64,000 bases of DNA from Rhizobiaceae bacterium. GTDB taxonomy: Bacteria; Pseudomonadota; Alphaproteobacteria; Rhizobiales; Rhizobiaceae. Of the stretch, positions 54,918 through 63,923 are shown in pieces. The notes beneath the pieces were generated by a model that searched no databases, had not been told where the DNA came from, and saw only the letters and a program-made list of their open reading frames with translations. The stretch covers positions 1 through 64,000 of the forward strand of contig JARGOX010000001.1 of assembly GCA_029233925.1 (NCBI GenBank), written 5' to 3'. Position 1 is the first letter of the stretch, and every line of letters starts with the position of its first letter. A program made the position numbers and the translations under genes.

Positions 54918-55954
54918 AACCTGGAAAAAAGAAACCGCATCCCATGAAACGCATTCTTATCACCGGCACAGCTGGTTTCATCGGCTTTCATCTAGCGAAA
55001 CTCCTGCTGGCCGAGGGCTTCCGGGTGCATGGCTATGACGGCATGACCGATTATTACGATGTCCGGCTGAAACAACGCCGCCATGCGATGTTGCTGCAGG
55101 ATCCAAACTTTTCGATGCATGAGGGCATGCTGGAAGACCAGGCGCTTTTTGACCGCATTGCCGATGAATTCGCACCGGAGGTGATTGTGCATCTGGCCGC
55201 CCAGGCGGGCGTGCGCTACAGCCTTGAAAACCCGCGTGCCTATCTCGATGCCAATGTGATCGGCAGCTTCAACATCATGGAGGCAGCACGCCGTCTCGAA
55301 GTGAAGCACCTGCTGATGGCCTCTACCTCGTCGGTCTATGGCGCCAATGAAGATATGCCCTTCATCGAGACCGAAAAGGCCGACACACAACTAACGATCT
55401 ATGCCGCGACGAAGAAGGCCAGTGAGAGCATGGGGCATGCCTATGCGCATCTCCACGATCTGCCGACCACGATGTTCCGGTTTTTCACCGTTTACGGCAC
55501 CTGGGGACGGCCTGACCTGGCGCTTTACAAATTTGTCGACGCTATTCTCGATGACCGCCCCATTGATATTTATAACCACGGCGACATGTATCGTGATTTC
55601 ACCTATGTGGATGATCTTGTGCGGGCCATCCGCCTGCTGATTGACGCCGTGCCCGAACGACCGGCTGATGGCGTCGTGCCCGAAGGTGACAGCCTGTCGC
55701 CCGTGGCGCCCTATCGCATTGTCAATATCGGCAATTCCGACAAGGTGCGCCTGCTGGATTTCATCGACGCGATCGAGGATTGCCTCGGCAAGAAAGCGAC
55801 CCGCAATTACTTGGGCATGCAGACCGGCGACGTGCCCGCAACCTGGGCCAATGCAGACCTGTTGCAAAGCCTGACCGGCTATCGCCCGAAGACAGATTTC
55901 CGCGACGGGATCAGGCTGTTTGTGGAATGGTTCCGGGATTATTACGGGAAATGA
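54914..55954 (+). CDS. NAD-dependent nucleotide-sugar epimerase, UDP-glucuronate 4-epimerase-like
   Basis: A 346-residue extended short-chain dehydrogenase with the NAD loop [11 protein letters not shown], the [15 protein letters not shown] segment typical of UDP-glucuronate 4-epimerases, STSSVYG and the catalytic YAATKK. It probably makes UDP-galacturonate for the polysaccharide. Translation probably starts on the ATGA at 54914; an ATG at 54944 is in frame. Confidence 0.88.
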   Translation: MKPGKKKPHPMKRILITGTAGFIGFHLAKLLLAEGFRVHGYDGMTDYYDVRLKQRRHAMLLQDPNFSMHEGMLEDQALFDRIADEFAPEVIVHLAAQAGVRYSLENPRAYLDANVIGSFNIMEAARRLEVKHLLMASTSSVYGANEDMPFIETEKADTQLTIYAATKKASESMGHAYAHLHDLPTTMFRFFTVYGTWGRPDLALYKFVDAILDDRPIDIYNHGDMYRDFTYVDDLVRAIRLLIDAVPERPADGVVPEGDSLSPVAPYRIVNIGNSDKVRLLDFIDAIEDCLGKKATRNYLGMQTGDVPATWANADLLQSLTGYRPKTDFRDGIRLFVEWFRDYYGK

Positions 55955-56157
55955 TGGGCGGTAGAGAGATAGGCCCCAATGCAGCAATATTATTGCGATT
56001 ACCCGGAAGCTTGTCCTCTTAACCAGCGTCCAAATCAATTCCGATACATTTTTTTTAGTGAACATCCATGCCTTCAAGCTTGGTTGCAGGCTTTGCGATC
56101 AAATATTCGCAGCGCAGGCGGGCGAAAGCGACGTAAGGCTATGAAAGGAGAACTCAA
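55955..56157 (+). promoter_or_regulatory. Leader with ops-like element before the wbp-type genes
   Basis: This is a 203-bp gene-free leader. GGCGGTAG at 55957-55964 equals the core of the ops element that recruits RfaH to paused polymerase in enterobacteria. It lies three bases after the epimerase stop and about 190 bp before the WbpB-like gene. The match is only eight bases, and the flank (AGAGAT) departs from the enterobacterial element. Confidence 0.35.
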
Positions 56158-57099
56158 ATGACACGCTTTGCCCTCATCGGCGCAGCAGGTTACATTGCGC
56201 CGCGCCACATGGCTGCAATCCGCGACACAGGCAATGAGTTGGTATCGGCGCTAGACCCGAACGACTCGGTCGGTATCATGGATAGCTTCTTTCCAAATGC
56301 GCATTTTTTTACGGAGTTTGAGCGTTTTGATAGGCATATCGACAAGCTTGGCCGCAACAATGCGGGGGTCGAGTATATATCAATCACCTCCCCAAACTAC
56401 CTGCATGACAGCCACATGCGTTTTGCCCTGCGCTCTGGTGCAAATACAATCTGTGAAAAACCACTTGTACTCAATCCATGGAACATTGATGGACTGAAAG
56501 AGATTGAGGCCGATACGGGAAACCATGTCAATACCATTCTGCAGTTGCGCATTCACCCATCGATCATAGCTCTACGCAGGAAGATACAGGCCACGAAGAG
56601 CGTTAGTAGACATGAAGTCGATCTCACATACATTACCTCCCGCGGGCGTTGGTATCTACAAAGCTGGAAGGGTGACGAAAAAAAATCAGGCGGCATCGCA
56701 ACCAACATTGGCGTACATTTCTTTGACATGCTGCACTATCTTTTCGGTGGATTAAAAGAAAACTTGGTACATCTCCACACACCCACTAGGGCTGCGGGTT
56801 ATCTCGAGTACGAGAAAGCTCGGGTGCGGTGGTTTCTCTCACTTGAAGTGGACGATGTGCCCAAGGGTTTGAGAGCAGCCGGGCAGCGCACTTATCGGTC
56901 TATCACGCTTGACAATGAACAAATCGAATTTTCGGGCGGTTTCAGCGACCTGCATACTCGCTCCTATGAGGAGATACTTGCCGGGCGCGGCTTTGGGCTG
57001 GAGGAAAACCGAGTTGCAATTGAAACCGTCGCAGAAATCCGCACGGCTACGGTGACCAATAGGGGCGAGAGACACCCTTTTGTTGCGCAGGTGGCGTGA
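56158..57099 (+). CDS. wbpB: WbpB/WlbA-type UDP-GlcNAcA 3-dehydrogenase
   Basis: A 313-residue Gfo/Idh/MocA oxidoreductase that oxidises C3 of UDP-N-acetylglucosaminuronate. The N-terminus [20 protein letters not shown] and [16 protein letters not shown] are diagnostic for the WbpB/WlbA group, and [11 protein letters not shown] has the catalytic-region EKP. GGAG precedes ATG 56158. It is the first of three coupled genes (wbpB, wbpD, wbpE types) that build a 2,3-diamino sugar acid. Confidence 0.9.
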   Translation: MTRFALIGAAGYIAPRHMAAIRDTGNELVSALDPNDSVGIMDSFFPNAHFFTEFERFDRHIDKLGRNNAGVEYISITSPNYLHDSHMRFALRSGANTICEKPLVLNPWNIDGLKEIEADTGNHVNTILQLRIHPSIIALRRKIQATKSVSRHEVDLTYITSRGRWYLQSWKGDEKKSGGIATNIGVHFFDMLHYLFGGLKENLVHLHTPTRAAGYLEYEKARVRWFLSLEVDDVPKGLRAAGQRTYRSITLDNEQIEFSGGFSDLHTRSYEEILAGRGFGLEENRVAIETVAEIRTATVTNRGERHPFVAQVA

Positions 57100-57686
57100 T
57101 GGGGTACGATGCTCATCCCAGCGCGATCATTGATGACGGTGCGGAGATCGGTGACGGAAGTCGGGTATGGCATTTCGTTCATATCTGCAGCGGCGCGCGT
57201 ATTGGCGCTTGTGTATCCCTTGGACAAGGTGTGTTCATCGGCAATCTTGTGAAGATTGGGGATTACTGCAAGATTCAGAACAATGTCAGCATCTATGATA
57301 ACGTGTCTCTTGAGGAAGGTGTATTCTGTGGCCCTTCAATGGTTTTTACAAATGTGTATAACCCCCGTGCTTTGGTCGAGAAAAAAAACGAATACCGCGA
57401 CACCTTGGTACATCGTGGCGCCACTCTTGGCGCGAATTGCACCATTGTGTGTGGTTTATCGATCGGGCAATTCGCTTTCGTGGGGGCCGGAGCCGTTGTG
57501 ACGCAAGACGTCCCCGATTTTGCGCTCGTTGTGGGTATTCCAGCCCGCCAGATTGGATGGGTTAGTGCCCATGGCCAACGGCTTGATCTGCCGCTCAAAG
57601 GTGACGGCCAAGCAACCTGCCCTGTCAAGGGTGATAGCTACGTACTTAAGGCGGGTCGCCTAACCAGGGATGAACTCGCCAAATGA
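57099..57686 (+). CDS. wbpD: WbpD/WlbB-type N-acetyltransferase
   Basis: A 195-residue left-handed beta-helix acetyltransferase with hexapeptide repeats (residues 5-145). It acetylates the 3-amino group of UDP-GlcNAc3NA using acetyl-CoA. The [21 protein letters not shown] segment is typical of the WbpD/WlbB group. ATG 57099 overlaps the wbpB stop (TGATG), and its end overlaps the next start (ATGA). Confidence 0.9.
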   Translation: MGYDAHPSAIIDDGAEIGDGSRVWHFVHICSGARIGACVSLGQGVFIGNLVKIGDYCKIQNNVSIYDNVSLEEGVFCGPSMVFTNVYNPRALVEKKNEYRDTLVHRGATLGANCTIVCGLSIGQFAFVGAGAVVTQDVPDFALVVGIPARQIGWVSAHGQRLDLPLKGDGQATCPVKGDSYVLKAGRLTRDELAK

Positions 57687-58780
57687 TCCCTTTCATAGAT
57701 CTCCATGCTCAGCAGGACCGACTACGCATCGAAATCGAGGCTGGTATTACAAAAGTGCTGGCGCACGGACGGTACATATTAGGCCCAGAAGTGGCAGAAC
57801 TCGAGGAGCGCCTCGCCGCCTACACGGGCGCGTCTCATTGCATCACATGCGCCAATGGCACCGACGCGCTCCAGATCGCGCTCATGGCGCTGGGTGTGTC
57901 AGAAGACGACGAGGTCATCAGCCCAAGTTTCTCCTATATCGCGACCGCAGGAACCGCCGCACTGCTCGGCGCTAGACTCGTCTATGTCGATATCGATCCG
58001 GTAAGCTACAATCTCGACCCGGCAAAGCTGGAAGCGGCGATCACGCCGCGCACGAAGGCAATCATAGCGGTGTCGCTCTACGGCCAGCCCGCCGATTTCG
58101 ATTCGATCCTTTCGATCGCGGACAAACATTCGCTGCCGGTGATCGAAGATGGCGCGCAAAGCTTTGGCGCTAACTACCGGGGTAGCAAATCCTGCAACTT
58201 GACGACCATAGGCTGCACCAGTTTTTTCCCCTCAAAGCCGCTAGGCTGCTACGGAGATGGCGGCGCGATGTTCACCTCCGATCCGGAACTGGCAAAGGCG
58301 CTGCGCCAGATCGCCCGTCACGGGCAGGAACGTCGATATTATCATGTCCGCCTCGGTGTGAATTCGAGGCTTGACACGCTGCAGGCGGCCATTCTTCTGC
58401 CCAAGCTTACGATACTGGACAAGGAGATCGCCGCCCGGCGAGCGCTCGCCAATACATATGACGAGGCGTTTCGCAACAATGCGATTCGAACCCCCAGAAT
58501 TTATGAGGACAGGAGCAGCGCTTGGGCACAGTACACGATTCGCGTCTATGAACGCGACCGCGTGCAAGAAAGGCTCAAGGAAGCCGGCGTTCCCACAGCC
58601 GTCCACTACCCGCTTGCGCTCAATCGCCAGCCCGCCGTCGCTGACGCCGAAGCCGACGTTCCCCATGGCGACCTGGCGGCCGAAGAGGTAATGAGCCTGC
58701 CGATGCATCCCTACATGGCCGCCGAGGACCGAAGCCTGATTATTGAGGCCGTGCTCGACGTCGTCGGCAAGTCTTATTAA
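57683..58780 (+). CDS. wbpE: WbpE/WlbC-type sugar aminotransferase
   Basis: A 365-residue DegT/DnrJ/EryC1 aminotransferase that adds the 3-amino group to the keto sugar using PLP. The PLP lysine is in [14 protein letters not shown], and DLHAQQDRL and [11 protein letters not shown] mark the group. It completes the WbpB-E-D steps to UDP-GlcNAc(3NAc)A. Its last 480 bp are repeated, with changes, at 59966-60447 inside a broken gene. Confidence 0.92.
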   Translation: MIPFIDLHAQQDRLRIEIEAGITKVLAHGRYILGPEVAELEERLAAYTGASHCITCANGTDALQIALMALGVSEDDEVISPSFSYIATAGTAALLGARLVYVDIDPVSYNLDPAKLEAAITPRTKAIIAVSLYGQPADFDSILSIADKHSLPVIEDGAQSFGANYRGSKSCNLTTIGCTSFFPSKPLGCYGDGGAMFTSDPELAKALRQIARHGQERRYYHVRLGVNSRLDTLQAAILLPKLTILDKEIAARRALANTYDEAFRNNAIRTPRIYEDRSSAWAQYTIRVYERDRVQERLKEAGVPTAVHYPLALNRQPAVADAEADVPHGDLAAEEVMSLPMHPYMAAEDRSLIIEAVLDVVGKSY

Positions 58781-58782
58781 AA

Positions 58783-59778
58783 GTGATAATTAGCAATGAA
58801 GCGCTTGACATCAAATCCCAACCGGATGTCGACCCAGAGGAGACACCGACATTGAAATCGCTCATCCGGAACATCACCCAGCTGCGTTTTATTCGGCCGG
58901 AACTCAAGCGACGCCTGCTTAACCTGACTTATCCGCTCAACACGGTCGGCCCTAAGCCCTTCACTGTCAGAATGAGGGGCCTAACTTACTCCGGTGACCT
59001 GTCGAACGCGCAGGACTATATCGTATACTTCTATGGATCATATGAGCCATATGAGCTCGACCTTATCGAACTGCTCACCGATCGCATCAACGATTGTGTG
59101 TGCTTCGACATAGGCTGCAACATGGGTCAGCATACATTGGTCATGTCAAAACGCGCGAAGAGCGTCTATGCTTTCGACCCATTGCACGCTGTAAGCGCGA
59201 TCGCCGATCGACGTGCAAAGGCGAACGGCAAAACGAATATTCGCTTCTTCCCGTTTGGCCTAGGAGACGAAAATAGCAGCGAGGAATTTTTTTTTGATCC
59301 AAGTTCGCGAAACAATGCGATGGGCTCCTTTGTCAAGGGTCATGATCCATCAGCTCAATCGGTGGGCCGACTAGACATCCGCCAAGGCGACGACTTCATC
59401 CAGTCCGAAAAGCTGGACAAGCTCGATTTCATCAAGATCGACATCGAAGGTTTCGAAGGAGCCGCAATTAAGGGACTGGAAAACGGCATCGCGCGACTGC
59501 GACCATTCATCATGATGGAAATCTCTAACACAGCATTCGATCTTTTCGACAGATTTGGAACCTTCGAGTTCTTGGCAGGCGAAAACTACGACATCCTGGA
59601 AATCGAAAAGGTGCACCCTGTGCTCGGCTTGTTCGAACGCGGGAGACTTACGCTCAAACCCCTTGACCAAGTGCGGGCGAACCTTGGCGTATTCAACATC
59701 CTTTGCGCGCCGAAGGAAAAACGTAATTTGGTAGAAACTCATGTGTCTACCCGTTGGCCTGACGCCGAAAATTCCTGA
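58783..59778 (+). CDS. FkbM-family methyltransferase
   Basis: A 331-residue SAM-dependent methyltransferase. The SAM motif FDIGCNMGQHTLVMS and the LDFIKIDIEGFEGAAIKGLE segment are typical of the FkbM family, which methylates hydroxyl groups of sugars among other substrates. The start appears to be GTG 58783, two bases after the wbpE stop. It likely decorates the polysaccharide repeat. Confidence 0.86.
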   Translation: MIISNEALDIKSQPDVDPEETPTLKSLIRNITQLRFIRPELKRRLLNLTYPLNTVGPKPFTVRMRGLTYSGDLSNAQDYIVYFYGSYEPYELDLIELLTDRINDCVCFDIGCNMGQHTLVMSKRAKSVYAFDPLHAVSAIADRRAKANGKTNIRFFPFGLGDENSSEEFFFDPSSRNNAMGSFVKGHDPSAQSVGRLDIRQGDDFIQSEKLDKLDFIKIDIEGFEGAAIKGLENGIARLRPFIMMEISNTAFDLFDRFGTFEFLAGENYDILEIEKVHPVLGLFERGRLTLKPLDQVRANLGVFNILCAPKEKRNLVETHVSTRWPDAENS

Positions 59779-59822
59779 AACACTCTGGGGGTCGCGGTAT
59801 TGTTGAAGCTGCCTGAAAGAAT

Positions 59823-60447
59823 GCACGTGCTTTTTATCCCCTCTTGGTACCCGTCAGACCCGGACGACCCATCCGGCAGTTTCTTTCGCGAACAAGCGCT
59901 CGCCATGAAGGACGCAGGGGTACGGTTGGCGTTATCGCGCCGCGGCTTGTATCGTTGGCGCAGCCACTCAAGTCAAGGCGCTGCGCCAGATCGCCTGTCA
60001 AGGTCAGGAACGCCGATTTTACCATGTCCGCGTCGGCGTGAATTCGCGGCTCGACACACTTCAGGCGGCTATTCTTCTGCCCAAGCTTACGGTACTGGAC
60101 AAGGAGATCGCCGCACGGCGAGCGCTCGCCAACGCATACTACGGTGCCTTTCGCGACCATGGGATCCGAATTCGCAGAATCCATCAGGACAGGAGCAGCG
60201 CCTGGGCGCAGTACACGATACGCGTCGACGAACGCGACCGCGTGCAAGAAAGGCTCAAGGAAGCCGGCGTTCCCACTGCCTTCCAATACCCGCCGTCCCT
60301 GACGCCAAAGCCGACGTCCCCCATGGCGACCAGGCGGCCGAAGAGGTAATGAGCCTGCCGATGCACCCCTACTTGTCGGTCGAGGATCGCAACCGAGTTG
60401 TCGATGCAGTACGTGAAGTCATCGGTAAATCAGATTCGGACCGATAG
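59823..60447 (+). pseudogene. Chimeric remnant: glycosyltransferase 5' end joined to aminotransferase 3' end
   Basis: Bases 59823-59965 encode the first 45-50 residues of a GT4 protein (HVLFIPSWYPSDPDDPSGSF, then FREQALAMKDAG) like the intact gene at 62715, with a one-base frameshift near 59926 (the homologous VGVIAPRLVSLAQP continues in another frame). From about 59966 the sequence becomes a second copy of the 3' part of the wbpE-type gene, about 480 bp and clearly similar to 58294-58780. This copy lost 22 bp between two CCCGC direct repeats near 60290, a second frameshift. The whole is not expected to make a working protein. Confidence 0.85.
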
Positions 60448-60522
60448 TTAGCTACGTCGCCACGACATCGAAAGAAAACCGAGCGCCCCCCGGTGCTCGT
60501 AGTGAGAACTGGAAAAAGGGTG

Positions 60523-61383
60523 ATGATTGGGTCAATATCGCAGGCAAGGCTTGAGACTGACATAGAAGCTCTCGGTGTACGTTCTGGTGACACAATACTC
60601 TTACGAGCGAGCCCCAAAAGGATCGGGACAGTTGAAGGAGGCGGAGAAGCTATTATCGAAGCATTCCTTAAGGTTCTCGGCACAAACGGAACGCTTGTCT
60701 CCCTGGCCTATACAGACTTCACGATAAGGCAGCCCGATCCCAAAACCGCCTTTCACCGTTATGCCAAAAGCTATGCCGGCGCTGTACCAAATAGATTGCT
60801 TTGCCGTGACGATTCTTTTCGAAGCGCTCACCCAACCAATTCGGTTGTCGCCGTTGGTATGCATGCAAGGCAAATAACCGAAGGTCACGACGAAAAATCC
60901 CCGGCCTATGAACCCATCAGGCGACTCATAGACCTTGACGCCAAATTCCTACTGGTCGGTTGCGTTAAGGACAGCCCAGGCTTCACCACGACCCATCTTG
61001 CTGAGTTCGATAATGGCCTACATAAACTTGTGATATTCCCAAAACTATCAAAGACATACTTTCGGACATCAGATGGCGCTCTCGAACTATTCAGACGTCC
61101 TGATCTTGGACTTTGCTCAAATTCTTACGTTAAGCTGTACTCTAGGTATGTCCTCAACGAATGTATTGAGACCGGTTATATCGGCAATGCTTACTCATTA
61201 ATTGGACGAGGAAGATCCCTGTACGATTGCGACGTTGACGCTCTAAAAGAGAACCCACGAATAACAATTTGTGGCAATCCCACATGCCTTACATGCAATG
61301 CAAGGCGGTGGGATAACATCCACAAGCTTCCGTTCTTTTTAATGAGGCGACTCATAAGGGGCCAAAAAAATGAATCTGCATGA
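60523..61383 (+). CDS. AAC(3)-family N-acetyltransferase, probably a sugar acetyltransferase
   Basis: A 286-residue protein of the aminoglycoside 3-N-acetyltransferase fold, with the AHPTNSVVAVG motif and the SPAYEPIRRL and LVGCVKDSPGFTTTHLAE segments of the family. In polysaccharide loci such proteins are thought to acetylate amino sugars; antibiotic resistance is unlikely here. ATG 60523 has AAAGGG close upstream. The C-terminus has extra cysteines (CGNPTCLTC). Its end overlaps the next gene by 14 nt. Confidence 0.82.
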   Translation: MIGSISQARLETDIEALGVRSGDTILLRASPKRIGTVEGGGEAIIEAFLKVLGTNGTLVSLAYTDFTIRQPDPKTAFHRYAKSYAGAVPNRLLCRDDSFRSAHPTNSVVAVGMHARQITEGHDEKSPAYEPIRRLIDLDAKFLLVGCVKDSPGFTTTHLAEFDNGLHKLVIFPKLSKTYFRTSDGALELFRRPDLGLCSNSYVKLYSRYVLNECIETGYIGNAYSLIGRGRSLYDCDVDALKENPRITICGNPTCLTCNARRWDNIHKLPFFLMRRLIRGQKNESA

Positions 61384-62722
61384 CCGATCAGCAACGCCAA
61401 ACGCGTTAGCTTGGGTGACTGAGATTTTCAGGCAGCGGGTCTCCACGCAAGCAAGTGTATCCTGCGATACGGGGCTCTGCTTGATATCTTTCGAAAAGTC
61501 AGATTTTGAAATTCGAATCGTTCGTGACAGAACGTTTGATCCCTATAACAAGAATCACTTAATCAAAGGGCAGGACGAATTCTTCGAAAACTATCGCCAC
61601 CGTTCCTTACCAGGCCTTGGAAGTTCAGCTAAAAAGGGCTTAATACGCTGGAAATCGAGAAATCATCTGATTATTGAGTACGATCTGATACAGCTCATCT
61701 TTTTTATGCTCAACCGCATAGAAGAGGTTTATTGCTCTGATTTCGACGACGACGACCGCTTCCTATATTCAAATTCGGTTCTAAGTAAGTTTGAACTTAT
61801 CGAACGCCCTATCGTCGATGAGTGGATGCAATTCATTCGCAGTGCTGTCAAGCGAGCAGACAAGTCCATTACGCTAACTCAAAAGTCATTTTGCATGGAT
61901 CTGTCGCATGACGTAGATCATCCTAGCAGGTTTGCATTTGGCGGAGCTAAAAACTTGGCCAGTGGTATCGCTGCAGATGTCTTTCGCAGAAAAAGCTTTT
62001 CCAATATATTTTACGGTCCGCTGCAGAGATTAACCGGAGCTAGGCATTTTTTTGCCCATGATCCATTTAATACGTTTAGTTGGATCATGGATCGGTCAGA
62101 AGGTGCCGGTCATGTGAGTACATTCTACCTTTTTTCATTGCGCACGGGGCTCAACATAGACGCGGATTATCGCCTTTCGGATCCAGCAATTCGCAATTTG
62201 ATAGCGGAGATTCTCGGCCGAGGCCATCGGATTGGCTTGCATCCAAGTTTCATGACTTATCGCGATATCGACGAGATCCGTAGGCAGTGGAATGGCTTGA
62301 AGGAATACTTGAACGTCGAATTCGGGCACGATGATTTGGATAGTGTCCGGATGCATTGCCTTAGATGGAGGCATCCTGAAACACTTCGCAACCTTTCTGC
62401 GATTGGAGTTCGTAGAGATCAGACGTTAGGTTTCGCGGATCGACCAGGCTTCAGATGCGGTACGTGCCACCAATATAGGGCATTTGATCCTATTCGCGAT
62501 GAAGTATTAGATATCACCATCAGCCCTCTCATTGCAATGGAATGTTCGGTGACGGCGCCTCGATATATGGGCTTGGCTTGCGGATCGGACGCTTTAAACG
62601 AGTTTTTGAAGTTGAAACGGGAGTGCGAGGCGGTGGATGGGGATTTCACGCTGCTATGGCACAATACCGAACTCGCGGACAAAGACATGAGAGTGTTATA
62701 CGAGGGCGTAATTAATGGCTAG
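61370..62722 (+). CDS. Polysaccharide deacetylase-like protein
   Basis: A 450-residue protein. The N-terminal 170 residues are of unknown fold. The rest resembles a NodB-type deacetylase: a SHDVDHP motif (Asp-Asp-like metal/catalytic site near residue 180), HRIGLHPSF near 285, and the RCGTCHQYRAFD segment. Such proteins occur in surface polysaccharide loci, where they may deacetylate sugars. There is no signal peptide, so it would act in the cytoplasm. The gene is AT-rich compared with the window. It overlaps both neighbours, indicating one operon. Confidence 0.75.
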   Translation: MNLHDRSATPNALAWVTEIFRQRVSTQASVSCDTGLCLISFEKSDFEIRIVRDRTFDPYNKNHLIKGQDEFFENYRHRSLPGLGSSAKKGLIRWKSRNHLIIEYDLIQLIFFMLNRIEEVYCSDFDDDDRFLYSNSVLSKFELIERPIVDEWMQFIRSAVKRADKSITLTQKSFCMDLSHDVDHPSRFAFGGAKNLASGIAADVFRRKSFSNIFYGPLQRLTGARHFFAHDPFNTFSWIMDRSEGAGHVSTFYLFSLRTGLNIDADYRLSDPAIRNLIAEILGRGHRIGLHPSFMTYRDIDEIRRQWNGLKEYLNVEFGHDDLDSVRMHCLRWRHPETLRNLSAIGVRRDQTLGFADRPGFRCGTCHQYRAFDPIRDEVLDITISPLIAMECSVTAPRYMGLACGSDALNEFLKLKRECEAVDGDFTLLWHNTELADKDMRVLYEGVING

Positions 62723-63923
62723 CTCTTCAGACGATCCAGCGATCCATGTGCTGGTTGTCCCCTCCTGGTATCCGAAAAACCGTTCTGACCTTTTCGGGAA
62801 TTTTTTCCGTGAGCAGGCATTGGCGATGCAGGCGTCTGGATGCCGAGTTGGCGTAATTGCTACCCGGCTTGTTTCGGTCGCGCAGCCCTTCCAATCTTTT
62901 GCCGTCGCAGGTCGCACGCGCTTCGAGCTTGACGAGGCCATGCCGACCTATCGCTTGGCCGCGCTCAATCTAACGCCGCGACTATGGCAAGCAAATGCGC
63001 GCCGCATTGGGCGTACGGGCTGGCACTTGTATCAGGACTATGTAGAGAATCACGGTCGCCCCGATCTCATTCATGTCCAATCAAGCCTAATGGCTGGAGC
63101 AATTGCCCGCATTATATTGAAACGAGACGGAATTCCGTTTGTCGTTAGCGAGCACAGTTCAGGCTTTTTAAGAAATTCCATTCCAAAGAAGGGTCTGTCC
63201 CTTGCCCGCGATGTTTTCAACCAAGCAGCAGGTGCGTTTGCAGTAAGCAGTTCGCTCTGTCGTAGATTAGAGAAGATTCTTGATTTTCCACCAGGAAAAT
63301 TCGAGCTGATGCCGAATATGGTTCAGATGAGCTATTTAGATGAGCCCTTGCAAGAAGAAAAAAACGATCCTTCAATAAAATTCCTCCATGTTAGTACGCT
63401 TGATAAGAACAAGGACGTTGAAAATATAATTCGTGCTTTTGGGAGGTTTTGCAAAGACAATCCAACTTCAAGTCTGGTCATTGGAGGTGATGGACCTGAG
63501 CGTTCTGCCTTGGTCGCATTAACGACATCGCTCGGGGTACGTGATAAGGTTCGCTTTACCGGGTGGATGACGCGCGATCAGGTGCGCGAAGAAATGGGCC
63601 GCGCGGCGGCATTTCTCCTTTCGAGCCACCATGAGACATTCAGCATCGTGCTGATCGAAGCGATGGCGATGGGTCTGCCATCGGTCGCAACCCGTTGCGG
63701 AGGCCCCGAAGACATAGTGACGCCGGAAACGGGAATAATGGTGCCCCCGGGCGACGTTGAGGCTTTCGCCGGAGCAATGCGGAAAGTCGTTGAAACACGA
63801 GACGGGTACGATCCGCAAAAACTGCGTGCGCACTGCCGCGCAAAATATGGCCCAGAGACGATTAGCGCGCGATGGCTAGAAATCTATCGCGGGGTGATCG
63901 ACAATGCGGCAGGCGCGCGATGA
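62715..63923 (+). CDS. Glycosyltransferase family 4 protein
   Basis: A 402-residue GT-B fold enzyme. The N-terminus HVLVVPSWYPKNRSDLFGNF, the middle STLDKNKDVENIIRAF and the donor-site SSHHETFSIVLIEAMAMGLP with EX7E are visible. It belongs to the group often found in the same loci as WbpE-type genes. Its first 50 residues are similar to the fragment at 59823-59965. It overlaps the previous stop by 8 nt and is overlapped by the next start (ATGA). Confidence 0.88.
   Translation: MASSSDDPAIHVLVVPSWYPKNRSDLFGNFFREQALAMQASGCRVGVIATRLVSVAQPFQSFAVAGRTRFELDEAMPTYRLAALNLTPRLWQANARRIGRTGWHLYQDYVENHGRPDLIHVQSSLMAGAIARIILKRDGIPFVVSEHSSGFLRNSIPKKGLSLARDVFNQAAGAFAVSSSLCRRLEKILDFPPGKFELMPNMVQMSYLDEPLQEEKNDPSIKFLHVSTLDKNKDVENIIRAFGRFCKDNPTSSLVIGGDGPERSALVALTTSLGVRDKVRFTGWMTRDQVREEMGRAAAFLLSSHHETFSIVLIEAMAMGLPSVATRCGGPEDIVTPETGIMVPPGDVEAFAGAMRKVVETRDGYDPQKLRAHCRAKYGPETISARWLEIYRGVIDNAAGAR

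Noticed and set aside
60523-61383. Aminoglycoside resistance gene
   Set aside because: The AAC(3) fold is real, but the gene is embedded and coupled in a polysaccharide operon, so a sugar substrate is more likely.
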